A stretch of DNA of 6,412 nt from Chthoniobacterales bacterium. GTDB lineage: Bacteria; Verrucomicrobiota; Verrucomicrobiia; Chthoniobacterales; UBA6821. Shown here piece by piece: positions 1-6,237 of this stretch. The translations under genes and the position numbers were made by a program. The notes under the pieces are model-generated. The model was not told the origin of the DNA. It ran no database searches and was given only the letters and a program-made list of their open reading frames with translations. How positions within the stretch are numbered: the stretch's first letter is position 1; each line of letters opens with the position of its first letter. The DNA lies in assembly GCA_021733705.1 (NCBI GenBank), contig JAIPKF010000085.1:1-6412 (forward strand). Direction: 5' to 3'.

Positions 1-1181
1 GCCATTCCTGCAAAAGCCCCAATGATGGTAACAGGAACTGTTGTTGCAGGAACTAGAGCTGCTCTTATATCTTGTAAAAAAATGATAATTACTAGGAGCA
101 CTAACAGTCCTGCCTCTATTAAAGTCTTATAGACTTCGTTCACAGATTCATTAACAAAAAAAGTTGTGTCAAATGGAATGCAATATTCCATTCCTGGTGG
201 AAATCCTTTTGAAAGGTGATCCATTTTTTTCCTCACTGCTTGTGCTGTCGTCAAAGCATTAGACCCAGGAAGTTGAAAAATAGCGATCCCTGCTGCTGTA
301 TTTCCATTGAATTCAAAAAATTGATTATATGTTTGTGAGCCTAGTTCTACACGGGCTATATCCTTAATCCGAGTAATTTGACCCCCATGAGCTGTATCAG
401 ACTTAACAATGATCTCTTCGAATTCCTCAGATTGATTGAGTGGTGCATTAGAAGTGATCGTGTATTGAAATTCTTGTCCCTCAAGTGCTGGAGGTGCCCC
501 AAATTGACTTGCTGCAAGTTCTCTATTTTGATTTTTAATCGCATTAATAACGTCCGAAGGAACTAAAGAACGCTGCTGCATTTGATTAGGATCAAGCCAA
601 ATGCGCATAGAATATTGACCAAGACCGAAAATCGATATATTGCCCACACCAGGAACACGTGTCAGTTCATTTTGCAAATTGATAATGGCATAGTTATTGA
701 GAAAGAGAGCGTCATAAAGCTTATTGGGAGAAGTTAGCGCAATGACCTGCAGAAAAGCAGTCGATGTTTTCCTGGTAACAACACCTTGATTTTGAACAGA
801 CTCAGGAAGCTGAGCTAAAGCCGCACTCACTCTATTTTCAACGAGAATTTGATCCATATTTGGGTCAGTCCCGATGTTAAATGTTACCGTTAGTGTATAA
901 TTGCCAGTGCTCGATGAACTCGAAGACATGTAGAGCATCCCATCAACTCCATTAACTTGTTGCTCAATGGGCAAGGCCACTTTTTTAACCATCGTCTCTG
1001 CAGTGGCACCCGGATAGGTAGCTGTCACTTGAACGGTTGGTGGTGTTATCGGTGGATACTGAGTTACCGGAAGAAAAGCAATAGCAACCCCACCTAACAC
1101 CATAATAAAAACTGCAATAACATTTGAGAGAACTGGCCTCTCAATAAAAAATCTAGAAAGAGAGGCAGGTGAAAAATTCAA
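1..1181 (-). CDS. RND-family multidrug efflux pump, inner-membrane subunit (AcrB/HAE1 type), N-terminal part; continues beyond the left edge
   Basis: The frame is open for 393 codons up to the left edge; full-length family members are about 1,030-1,050 residues. The product starts MNFSPASLSRFFIERPVL, then a first membrane helix at about residues 17-37 and the HAE1 signature region QYPPITPPTVQVTATYPGA. Further AcrB-like landmarks are NGVDGMLYMSSSSSSTGN, TRVPGVGNI, YSMRIWLDPNQM, FQLPGSNAL and, near the edge, the second helix followed by FLQDIRAALVPATTVPVT. Pumps of this family export drugs, dyes or lipids by proton exchange, working with a periplasmic adaptor and an outer-membrane channel. The proton-relay aspartates of helix 4 lie outside the window. 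The start is TTG at 1179-1181: a stop codon lies five codons upstream in frame and no ATG precedes the first helix. It begins 12 bp after the mutarotase stop, in the same frame, with no Shine-Dalgarno. No adaptor gene (acrA type) lies upstream, which is unusual. Family certain, substrate unknown. Confidence 0.93.
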   Translation of the reverse strand, partial: MNFSPASLSRFFIERPVLSNVIAVFIMVLGGVAIAFLPVTQYPPITPPTVQVTATYPGATAETMVKKVALPIEQQVNGVDGMLYMSSSSSSTGNYTLTVTFNIGTDPNMDQILVENRVSAALAQLPESVQNQGVVTRKTSTAFLQVIALTSPNKLYDALFLNNYAIINLQNELTRVPGVGNISIFGLGQYSMRIWLDPNQMQQRSLVPSDVINAIKNQNRELAASQFGAPPALEGQEFQYTITSNAPLNQSEEFEEIIVKSDTAHGGQITRIKDIARVELGSQTYNQFFEFNGNTAAGIAIFQLPGSNALTTAQAVRKKMDHLSKGFPPGMEYCIPFDTTFFVNESVNEVYKTLIEAGLLVLLVIIIFLQDIRAALVPATTVPVTIIGAFAGM

Positions 1182-1193
1182 AGCAAGTAGATT

Positions 1194-2114
1194 TTATCCC
1201 TGAGCATCTCTCCTTGTACTCAAATCTAGAGATAAGCAAGCAGTTGCTCCTGGAGATAGCTCTCTAGAGTATGCACCCACATTTCCAGATTCAACACAGA
1301 GCATTTTTTTATAATCTTCCGGATCAAAGTCGGGTATCAATTTTGCATTTTTCATCCAAGGATTCCAAACAATAGTAGAATGAGAACTATATTTCTCAAT
1401 ACGAATGGTTCTTTTTTTTAAGGAATCATGAATTTCAATGGGCTCGGTAGAATTCAAATAGATACGATTTGTCTCTTGAGTGATGGGGATTGCATCGGAA
1501 AGTTCTAATTTTGAAACGAGATTTTCGGTCTTATCTAAATAGTGAAGGTCTTTGAGTCCATGAATTGTTATTTTATCTATATTCTCCACGAGAAAATAAG
1601 AGTGGAAACACTCTTCATAAAAAAAAGAGTCCTTGCTGGTAGGAGGATTTGTAACGTTGAATTGTAAAGATAATTTTTCTCCAACAATGACTCGGTAATT
1701 GACGTTTACTGGCATCCATCCAGCATCCTTCATAAATTTTTGTGGAAGTTGAAACTCCAGTATTACAGACCCTTGTGCGGTAACACCACAAAGCTTTAAG
1801 TCCCAAGGGTGAAGGCGTGCAATGCCATGAGATAGAGTCTCACCCTGACGATTTCCAAACCAAGGAAAACACAACGGGATTCCTCCATGGAGCATTTTGC
1901 CTCGAGCTATACGCCCAGAGGAGCTCATAAAGAGCATCGGATCTTCTCCCTTTTTTTGAAAAGAGGTGACATGAGCTCCCTGCAAGTAAATTTCAGCAGC
2001 ACTTGATGCCGTTGTGACATTTATTTTGTTAAACCCATCATCATCTTGAGAAAAAATAACCGTGCCTGGAATTTCAAACTTTTTCCAATGATCTAGAAAA
2101 GAAGAGTCACTCAT
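1194..2114 (-). CDS. yeaD: D-hexose-6-phosphate mutarotase (YeaD-like aldose 1-epimerase family)
   Basis: This 306-residue protein is about the usual length for the YeaD group (roughly 290-310). Enzymes of this group interconvert the alpha and beta anomers of hexose 6-phosphates such as glucose-6-phosphate in the cytoplasm. Recognisable segments are HGGIPLCFPWFG (residues 76-87), SHGIARLHPW (95-104), CFHSYF with His171, WNPW (250-253) and MLCVESGNV with Glu275. The two histidines (His96, His171) and Glu275 are the likely active-site residues by analogy with the galactose-mutarotase fold; I have not aligned them formally. There is no signal peptide or membrane segment. The start is ATG at 2112-2114, 45 bp after the dsbD stop, with no Shine-Dalgarno (upstream sequence is AT-rich). 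The position between dsbD and an RND pump suggests an operon by proximity only; no functional link is evident. A plain aldose epimerase role is the main alternative. Confidence 0.9.
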   Translation of the reverse strand: MSDSSFLDHWKKFEIPGTVIFSQDDDGFNKINVTTASSAAEIYLQGAHVTSFQKKGEDPMLFMSSSGRIARGKMLHGGIPLCFPWFGNRQGETLSHGIARLHPWDLKLCGVTAQGSVILEFQLPQKFMKDAGWMPVNVNYRVIVGEKLSLQFNVTNPPTSKDSFFYEECFHSYFLVENIDKITIHGLKDLHYLDKTENLVSKLELSDAIPITQETNRIYLNSTEPIEIHDSLKKRTIRIEKYSSHSTIVWNPWMKNAKLIPDFDPEDYKKMLCVESGNVGAYSRELSPGATACLSLDLSTRRDAQG

Positions 2115-2159
2115 AAAGATGTTATTAAATCAGAGATGGCTAATGTATCTCAATCAATT

Positions 2160-4454
2160 TTATTTTGAGAATGCATTGATGAGTTGAGATTCTAAAAGCA
2201 ATTCAGGAAAAATAATTGGTTCAGAGTATTGACCCGGGGCACTTGCAGGATAGAAGAGATAAAAAGGAACCCCTACTCTTCCAAAGGCATGGAGCGCTTG
2301 AGTTATCTCGGCATTAGAACTCGTCCAATCAGCTTTCATAGCTACAATATGACGTTCCCTTAACAATGCCCTAACGGCATTAGTGTTGATAGCACTCCGT
2401 TCATTAAACTGACATGTGAGACACCAGGCAGCAGTAAAATCAACGAAGACAGGTTTTCCTTCATTTCTAAATTGTTTTAAAAGAGAGGCCGAATAAGGAA
2501 CCCAGTTGATCTCATCTTGAGAAGAAGGACTCTTTTGTTCGCTTGGAGAGGAGGTTTTAGAGATCTCTTTATGAGCATTCACGATAGTTGGAATCAAATT
2601 CCAAGAGGCAATGAAGACAATCATCAAACTCAAAAAGATTGTGATACAGCGTACTTTTTTTGTTGATTGGGCGTAGGCACCATAAATCCAAGCACTCAAA
2701 CCGAGTAAAAAAAGTAATATTAAAAGAGCCATCATTCCTCCCATCCCCTGTATTACTCCAATGACAGATAGCAACCAGAGATTTGTGGCAAGAAGTGGAA
2801 AACCCATGAGCACCTTGATTTTTTCCATCCAGGCCCCGGGCCGAGGAAGCCACTTGATCCATCCTGGCTGAGCCGAGAGTAGCAGATAAGGAAGACTCAT
2901 TCCTGTAGCAATCGCTGCAAACATTGTCATAATAATCACTCCAGATTGAGCAAAGGCAAAGCCAAGAGCACTTCCCAAAAAAGGAGCCGTGCATGGAGTT
3001 GCAAGCAATGTCGCAAAGAGACCTTGAAAAAAAGAGCCTGCATAACCGCTTCGCGATGCCAGTGCATCGAGGGAGGAACCTGTTTTTTGAGAAAGAGTAA
3101 TTTCAAAAACACCAAATAAATTGAGAGCAAAGAGAAAAACAAGCACGCTGACAGCAAGAAGAAATCCAGAGTTTTGAAATTGAAATGCCCATGTTACTTG
3201 CATTCCAGAGGCTTTTAAAAGGGCAATGAGAGCACCGAGCGTTAGAAACCAAAGATAGATTCCTGCAATAAAAGCCAATCCATGACGCAATATATTGGAG
3301 CGTGATGACCCTGCTTGATTGATAAAACCAAAGATTTTTAGTGAAATCACCGGCAAAACACAGGGCATTAAGTTGAGAATAAATCCCCCCAGTAGACCCG
3401 AGGCAAGAGCAAGAAGCAATGTCCAGAAATTCACAGCAACAGGCTTTTTTGTGGAAAGCTGATTTGGTAAAGCAGCTGGAACAAACCAACCTTGGCGTAT
3501 TCCTTTACTATCTTTTTGAACGAGCAACCCATAAAAAGGGCCCTTATCTTCCCATGGAATGATTATTTGAATATCACTCCCTTGTTGAGTATTTATCACA
3601 TGTCCAGCTGAAGCTCCAACTTGAGGAAGTGGAAAAATCTCATAGCTGTTCCCCTCCTCTGCCTTGAAGGAAACAATATAATCTTTTGACTTATGAAGAA
3701 TAGTAAGAGCAATAGGGAGTGCACCTTGAGAGGGCCAAAGAGCAGGAGCTACAGCAGCTTCTGCCTGATGCTGCTCTTGGAGCGACACAGGGACGTTTAA
3801 CGTCAACATTCTTTTTCCAGGAACACAAAGATTGCTGCAAGCTAACCAAGAGACCGAAGCCTCAATACTCCAAGATTTTTTTTTATCGAGAACACGCGAA
3901 GGGGTAATTTGAGCTCGTATCCATGCCTTATGCTCATAACCATAAACCGTCATCTCTCCAGGTTCAGAAAATTGCTCTGGTAATGAGAACTCTAACTTAC
4001 TCACACTCCATCCCTCTGGTAACTTCCATTCTATACGAGGTGGAAATCCAGCATCTCCCGGATATTGCCAATAAAGATGCCAATGAGGTGCTATCTCAAA
4101 GAGCAGATCAACTTCAAATGGATCTCCTCCTTGAACCTTGTCCACAAGAGAAAGTAAATGAGGGGTTACCACTGAAGGGTTTTGCAAAGAGGAGGAAGAA
4201 GTTAACCCGGATATTTCATCCTGATCGTGGCGAGGACGCCGCGAAGGCTGATGGGGCAAGGCGAGCGATGAAGTCTGACGACGGCTGTATGAGTACATAC
4301 TGCCCGAGGAAGACTTCGAGATCAACGCAGCATCCATCTGGCTTCCCGGCTCCCGCAGGTGATCGGGATGAAACATCCGGGTTAACTCCGTTGCCTTGGC
4401 GAGTGAAAGAAAAAGAAGAAGAAAAAACAATGATCTCAATATATTTTGTTTCAT
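2160..4454 (-). CDS. dsbD: Thiol:disulfide interchange protein DsbD, carrying a 60-codon in-frame repeat insertion after the signal peptide
   Basis: The 764-residue product passes electrons from cytoplasmic thioredoxin across the inner membrane to periplasmic thiol proteins. In order: a signal peptide (residues 1-21, ending AKA); a foreign-looking stretch at 24-83 encoded by a palindromic repeat; the periplasmic N-terminal domain (about 95-320) with a CX3C pair, Cys206 and Cys210, in WLACSNLCVPG; an eight-helix membrane domain (about 345-620) with its redox cysteines at Cys365 (NLMPCVLPV) and Cys488 (LLATPCTAPF); a Ser/Lys/Gln-rich linker; and a C-terminal thioredoxin-like domain with AAWCLTCQ (Cys678, Cys681). 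All six expected cysteines are present, so the protein should work despite the insertion. The start is ATG at 4452-4454, directly giving a good signal peptide; no Shine-Dalgarno is visible. The N-terminal domain resembles the ScsB/long-DsbD type more than the short E. coli one (an impression, not an alignment). It is first of three closely spaced leftward genes. Confidence 0.95.
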   Translation of the reverse strand: MKQNILRSLFFLLLFLSLAKATELTRMFHPDHLREPGSQMDAALISKSSSGSMYSYSRRQTSSLALPHQPSRRPRHDQDEISGLTSSSSLQNPSVVTPHLLSLVDKVQGGDPFEVDLLFEIAPHWHLYWQYPGDAGFPPRIEWKLPEGWSVSKLEFSLPEQFSEPGEMTVYGYEHKAWIRAQITPSRVLDKKKSWSIEASVSWLACSNLCVPGKRMLTLNVPVSLQEQHQAEAAVAPALWPSQGALPIALTILHKSKDYIVSFKAEEGNSYEIFPLPQVGASAGHVINTQQGSDIQIIIPWEDKGPFYGLLVQKDSKGIRQGWFVPAALPNQLSTKKPVAVNFWTLLLALASGLLGGFILNLMPCVLPVISLKIFGFINQAGSSRSNILRHGLAFIAGIYLWFLTLGALIALLKASGMQVTWAFQFQNSGFLLAVSVLVFLFALNLFGVFEITLSQKTGSSLDALASRSGYAGSFFQGLFATLLATPCTAPFLGSALGFAFAQSGVIIMTMFAAIATGMSLPYLLLSAQPGWIKWLPRPGAWMEKIKVLMGFPLLATNLWLLSVIGVIQGMGGMMALLILLFLLGLSAWIYGAYAQSTKKVRCITIFLSLMIVFIASWNLIPTIVNAHKEISKTSSPSEQKSPSSQDEINWVPYSASLLKQFRNEGKPVFVDFTAAWCLTCQFNERSAINTNAVRALLRERHIVAMKADWTSSNAEITQALHAFGRVGVPFYLFYPASAPGQYSEPIIFPELLLESQLINAFSK
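4201..4386. repeat. Palindromic mobile-like element, copy 1, inside the dsbD coding sequence
   Basis: The core is CCCGG...CCGGG (4206-4381, 176 bp), flanked by TTAA on both sides (4202-4205 and 4382-4385). With flanks, 4201-4226 and 4361-4386 form a terminal inverted repeat of 26 bp with 24 identities (one of the two differences is a T.G wobble). Internal pairings: GGCG/CGCC hairpin (4229-4232 with 4237-4240); 4243-4254 with 4334-4345 (10 of 12 pairs); 4270-4276 with 4311-4317 (7 of 7); and an apical hairpin GTATG/CATAC (4287-4291 with 4296-4300) closed further by GGC/GCC. By hand count the core is about 59% GC, clearly above its surroundings. Core plus one TTAA equals 180 bp, exactly 60 codons, and no stop occurs in the dsbD frame. 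It aligns in the same orientation with the copy at 6238-6412, sharing several identical blocks of 14-15 bp. No transposase is encoded, so if mobile it is non-autonomous. Confidence 0.9.
4392..4454 (-). other. Signal peptide region of DsbD
   Basis: Residues 1-21 have a basic N-terminus (Lys2, Arg7), a strongly hydrophobic core (LFFLLLFLSLA) and a small-residue cleavage motif ending AKA, so cleavage after Ala21 is likely. The repeat insertion begins only two to three residues later, so the inserted peptide would become the extreme N-terminus of the mature periplasmic domain. Confidence 0.85.
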
Positions 4455-4489
4455 AAAATGACTAATCTGCTAATGATTTCACAGCTATG

Positions 4490-4525
4490 GGATGGCGTTG
4501 GTGATTCACAACTATTTGACCATCC
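4490..4525. promoter_or_regulatory. Possible operator-like dyad in the divergent intergenic region
   Basis: The 104-bp gap between the divergent dsbD and membrane-protein starts contains GGATGG (4490-4495) facing CCATCC (4520-4525). Inside lie GTTG (4497-4500) facing CAAC (4509-4512) and the small palindrome GTGATTCAC (4501-4509). The arms are not perfectly co-centred, so this could be an operator controlling both directions or a chance imperfect dyad. No regulator gene is in the window. Confidence 0.3.
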
Positions 4526-4545
4526 TAAAAAACTAACACAATAAA
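4516..4545 (+). promoter_or_regulatory. Weak candidate sigma70-type promoter for the membrane protein-proA pair
   Basis: TTGACC (4516-4521; 5 of 6 to TTGACA) is followed after 18 bp by AATAAA (4540-4545; 4 of 6 to TATAAT). A transcript from here would start only a few bases before the ATG at 4559 and so be nearly leaderless. That fits the absence of a Shine-Dalgarno, but the -10 match is poor. No equally good candidate was seen for dsbD on the other strand. Confidence 0.3.
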
Positions 4546-4558
4546 CTCAATACCTCCT

Positions 4559-4930
4559 ATGCCTCTCCTCTCCTTTATTTTTGGTTTACTCCTTAATCTG
4601 ATCGGTCTTTTTGGATTTTTTGGAACAGGAGCGACCCACTACACAGCACTTATCCCTTGTGCTCTTGGGTTACTCCTCATTGCAAGTGGACTTGTGGCCC
4701 AAAAAGAACATCTCCGTCGCCATGCCATGCATGGTGCTGTTTTGATTTCTTTGATTGGTCTCCTCGGAACAGCCTCTGCTTTTACAAAAATCCCCCTCCT
4801 TCTTGATCATGCTGCCGGTGATAAAGCTCCTGCCTTTGTTGCTAAGATTGCTACCGCTATACTGTGCGGTCTTTTTTTTCTTCTCTGTCTTCGCTCCTTT
4901 ATCAAAGCAAGAGTAATGAAAAAATACTAA
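4559..4930 (+). CDS. Small conserved membrane protein of unknown function, four predicted helices
   Basis: This is a 123-residue, strongly hydrophobic protein with helices at about residues 4-22, 28-46, 57-74 and 93-113 and a basic C-terminus (KARVMKKY). A charged loop, AQKEHLRRHAMHGA (47-60), with three His residues separates helices 2 and 3. From memory, small proteins with this layout, the ALIP segment in helix 2 and the HAMHGAV motif occur in Planctomycetes, Verrucomicrobia and relatives without assigned function; I cannot verify this here. No catalytic motif is evident. The start is ATG at 4559-4561, chosen because it leads straight into helix 1. The eight bases before it, TACCTCCT, are the reverse of what a ribosome-binding site should be. 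The stop is one base before the proA GTG, so translation of the two is probably coupled. The likely location is the inner membrane. It could be a trivial neighbour of proA or have a transport or envelope role. Confidence 0.8.
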   Translation: MPLLSFIFGLLLNLIGLFGFFGTGATHYTALIPCALGLLLIASGLVAQKEHLRRHAMHGAVLISLIGLLGTASAFTKIPLLLDHAAGDKAPAFVAKIATAILCGLFFLLCLRSFIKARVMKKY

Positions 4931-4931
4931 A

Positions 4932-6227
4932 GTGATTTTTTGCCTGAACCTGTTAGATCACATCCACTCTCTAGGAAAAGCAGCACGTACTGCTTCTCAC
5001 GTTCTTGCAACATTAACCACTGCTCAAAAAAATGAAGCTCTTTGGAGCATGGCTACCCAGATTAGTTTTGATAAAGAATCGATATTAGAGGCAAATCGTA
5101 AGGATATAGTGGCTGCTCAAGAAAAACAGATCCCTGAAGCGATGATCGACCGATTGTCACTCAATTACGATCGTCTCAACTCAGTGGTAGAGAGCATTCG
5201 TACTGCTGCAGCTTTACCCGATCCAGTTGGCAGAAACTTAAAATCCTGGAAACGAGAAAATGGGCTGGAATTTGAAAAAATAAGCGTTCCCATTGGAGTG
5301 ATTGGTATTATTTATGAATCACGTCCGAACGTCACTTCTGATGCTGCTATACTCTGTCTTAAGGCTGGTAATGCGACACTATTACGAGGTGGTTCAGAAG
5401 CTTTTCATTCGAATCAAGCAATTACCAATTCTCTACAACGTGGTCTTGCAAAGGTCGGACTTCCTGCTGCCTCTATTCAGCTTGTCTCTACGACGGATCG
5501 TGAAGCAATTCCCATTCTTTGTGAAATGAATCAATACATTGACTGCATGATTCCACGTGGTGGAAAAGGCCTTATCGAAACCGTCATGCGCCATGCACGT
5601 ATGCCTGTGATCAAGCATTATGATGGCATTTGTGCTGCCTTTATCGATGCTTCAGCCAATCTCACTATGGCCAAAAACATTCTTCTTAATGCAAAATGTC
5701 AGCGTCCTAGTGCCTGCAATGCTCTTGAGACACTCTTACTGCACCGCGAATGTGCCATTGGATTTTTTGAGACTGCTGGAGAAGCTCTACTAGAGGCCGG
5801 AGTGGAACTTCGTTGTGACGAAGAGAGCCTGGAGCTCATTCCAACAAAAATAAAAGAGGAGTTTTCATTGCAGCTCAAGAAGGCACGTGAGGAGGATTTT
5901 AATACAGAATTTCTCTCCTTAAAATTAGCTGTTAAAATCGTCCATTCACTTCAAGAGGCAATCACACATATCGAAATCCATGGATCGCATCATAGTGATC
6001 TTATCATCACTGAGAGTAAAGATCATGCAGAAGAGTTCCTCCAAAAGGTGAATAGCGCAACTATTTATTGGAATGCCTCGACTCGATTTACCGATGGAGG
6101 AGAATTTGGGTTAGGAGCCGAAATCGGTATTAGTACTGACAAACTACATGCTCGGGGTCCTATGGGACTAGAAGAACTGACAAGTTACAAATATCTCATT
6201 CGTGGAGTGGGGCAAATTAGGAAATAA
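4932..6227 (+). CDS. proA: Glutamate-5-semialdehyde dehydrogenase (gamma-glutamyl phosphate reductase)
   Basis: ProA reduces gamma-glutamyl phosphate to glutamate-5-semialdehyde with NADPH in the cytoplasm, the second step of proline synthesis. The 431-residue product is near the usual 410-430. Conserved segments run the full length: IGVIGIIYESRPNVTSDAA (121-139), KAGNATLLRGGSEA (144-157), IPRGGKGL (207-214), NAKCQRPSACNALETLL with the expected catalytic Cys262, EDFNTEFLSL (321-330), NASTRFTDGGEFGLGAE (381-397) and HARGPMGLEELTSYK (406-420). The start is GTG at 4932-4934, one base after the preceding stop (TAA A GTG); no ATG lies close in frame and homology begins within the first 15 residues, so GTG is well supported. 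No clear Shine-Dalgarno precedes it, which favours termination-reinitiation from the upstream gene. The usual partner proB (glutamate 5-kinase) is not in the window. A palindromic repeat follows 10 bp after the stop. Confidence 0.97.
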   Translation: MIFCLNLLDHIHSLGKAARTASHVLATLTTAQKNEALWSMATQISFDKESILEANRKDIVAAQEKQIPEAMIDRLSLNYDRLNSVVESIRTAAALPDPVGRNLKSWKRENGLEFEKISVPIGVIGIIYESRPNVTSDAAILCLKAGNATLLRGGSEAFHSNQAITNSLQRGLAKVGLPAASIQLVSTTDREAIPILCEMNQYIDCMIPRGGKGLIETVMRHARMPVIKHYDGICAAFIDASANLTMAKNILLNAKCQRPSACNALETLLLHRECAIGFFETAGEALLEAGVELRCDEESLELIPTKIKEEFSLQLKKAREEDFNTEFLSLKLAVKIVHSLQEAITHIEIHGSHHSDLIITESKDHAEEFLQKVNSATIYWNASTRFTDGGEFGLGAEIGISTDKLHARGPMGLEELTSYKYLIRGVGQIRK

Positions 6228-6237
6228 AAATCTCTAG

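Noticed and set aside
356..566. Overlapping short open frames on both strands inside the RND gene
   Set aside because: The RND frame is uninterrupted here and fully accounts for the sequence.
2569..3489. Three open frames of 73-141 codons on the minus strand within dsbD
   Set aside because: They lie in other frames of the DsbD membrane domain; the composition and lack of motifs mark them as shadows.
4206..4381. CRISPR array, tRNA or known riboswitch in the repeat
   Set aside because: There are no short regularly spaced repeats, no cloverleaf or T-loop signature, and both copies are long palindromes in unrelated contexts.
3923..4456. A 177-codon plus-strand open frame overlapping the 5' part of dsbD
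   Set aside because: It is antisense to clear DsbD sequence, matches no family I know, and is long mainly because the palindromic repeat is open on both strands.
4455..4558. A dsbD promoter on the minus strand
   Set aside because: Candidates such as TTGTGA or TTGTGT had poor -10 partners, so none was called although one must exist here or nearby.
5302..5618. Short open frames on both strands within proA
   Set aside because: ProA motifs cover this stretch in frame; these are shadows.
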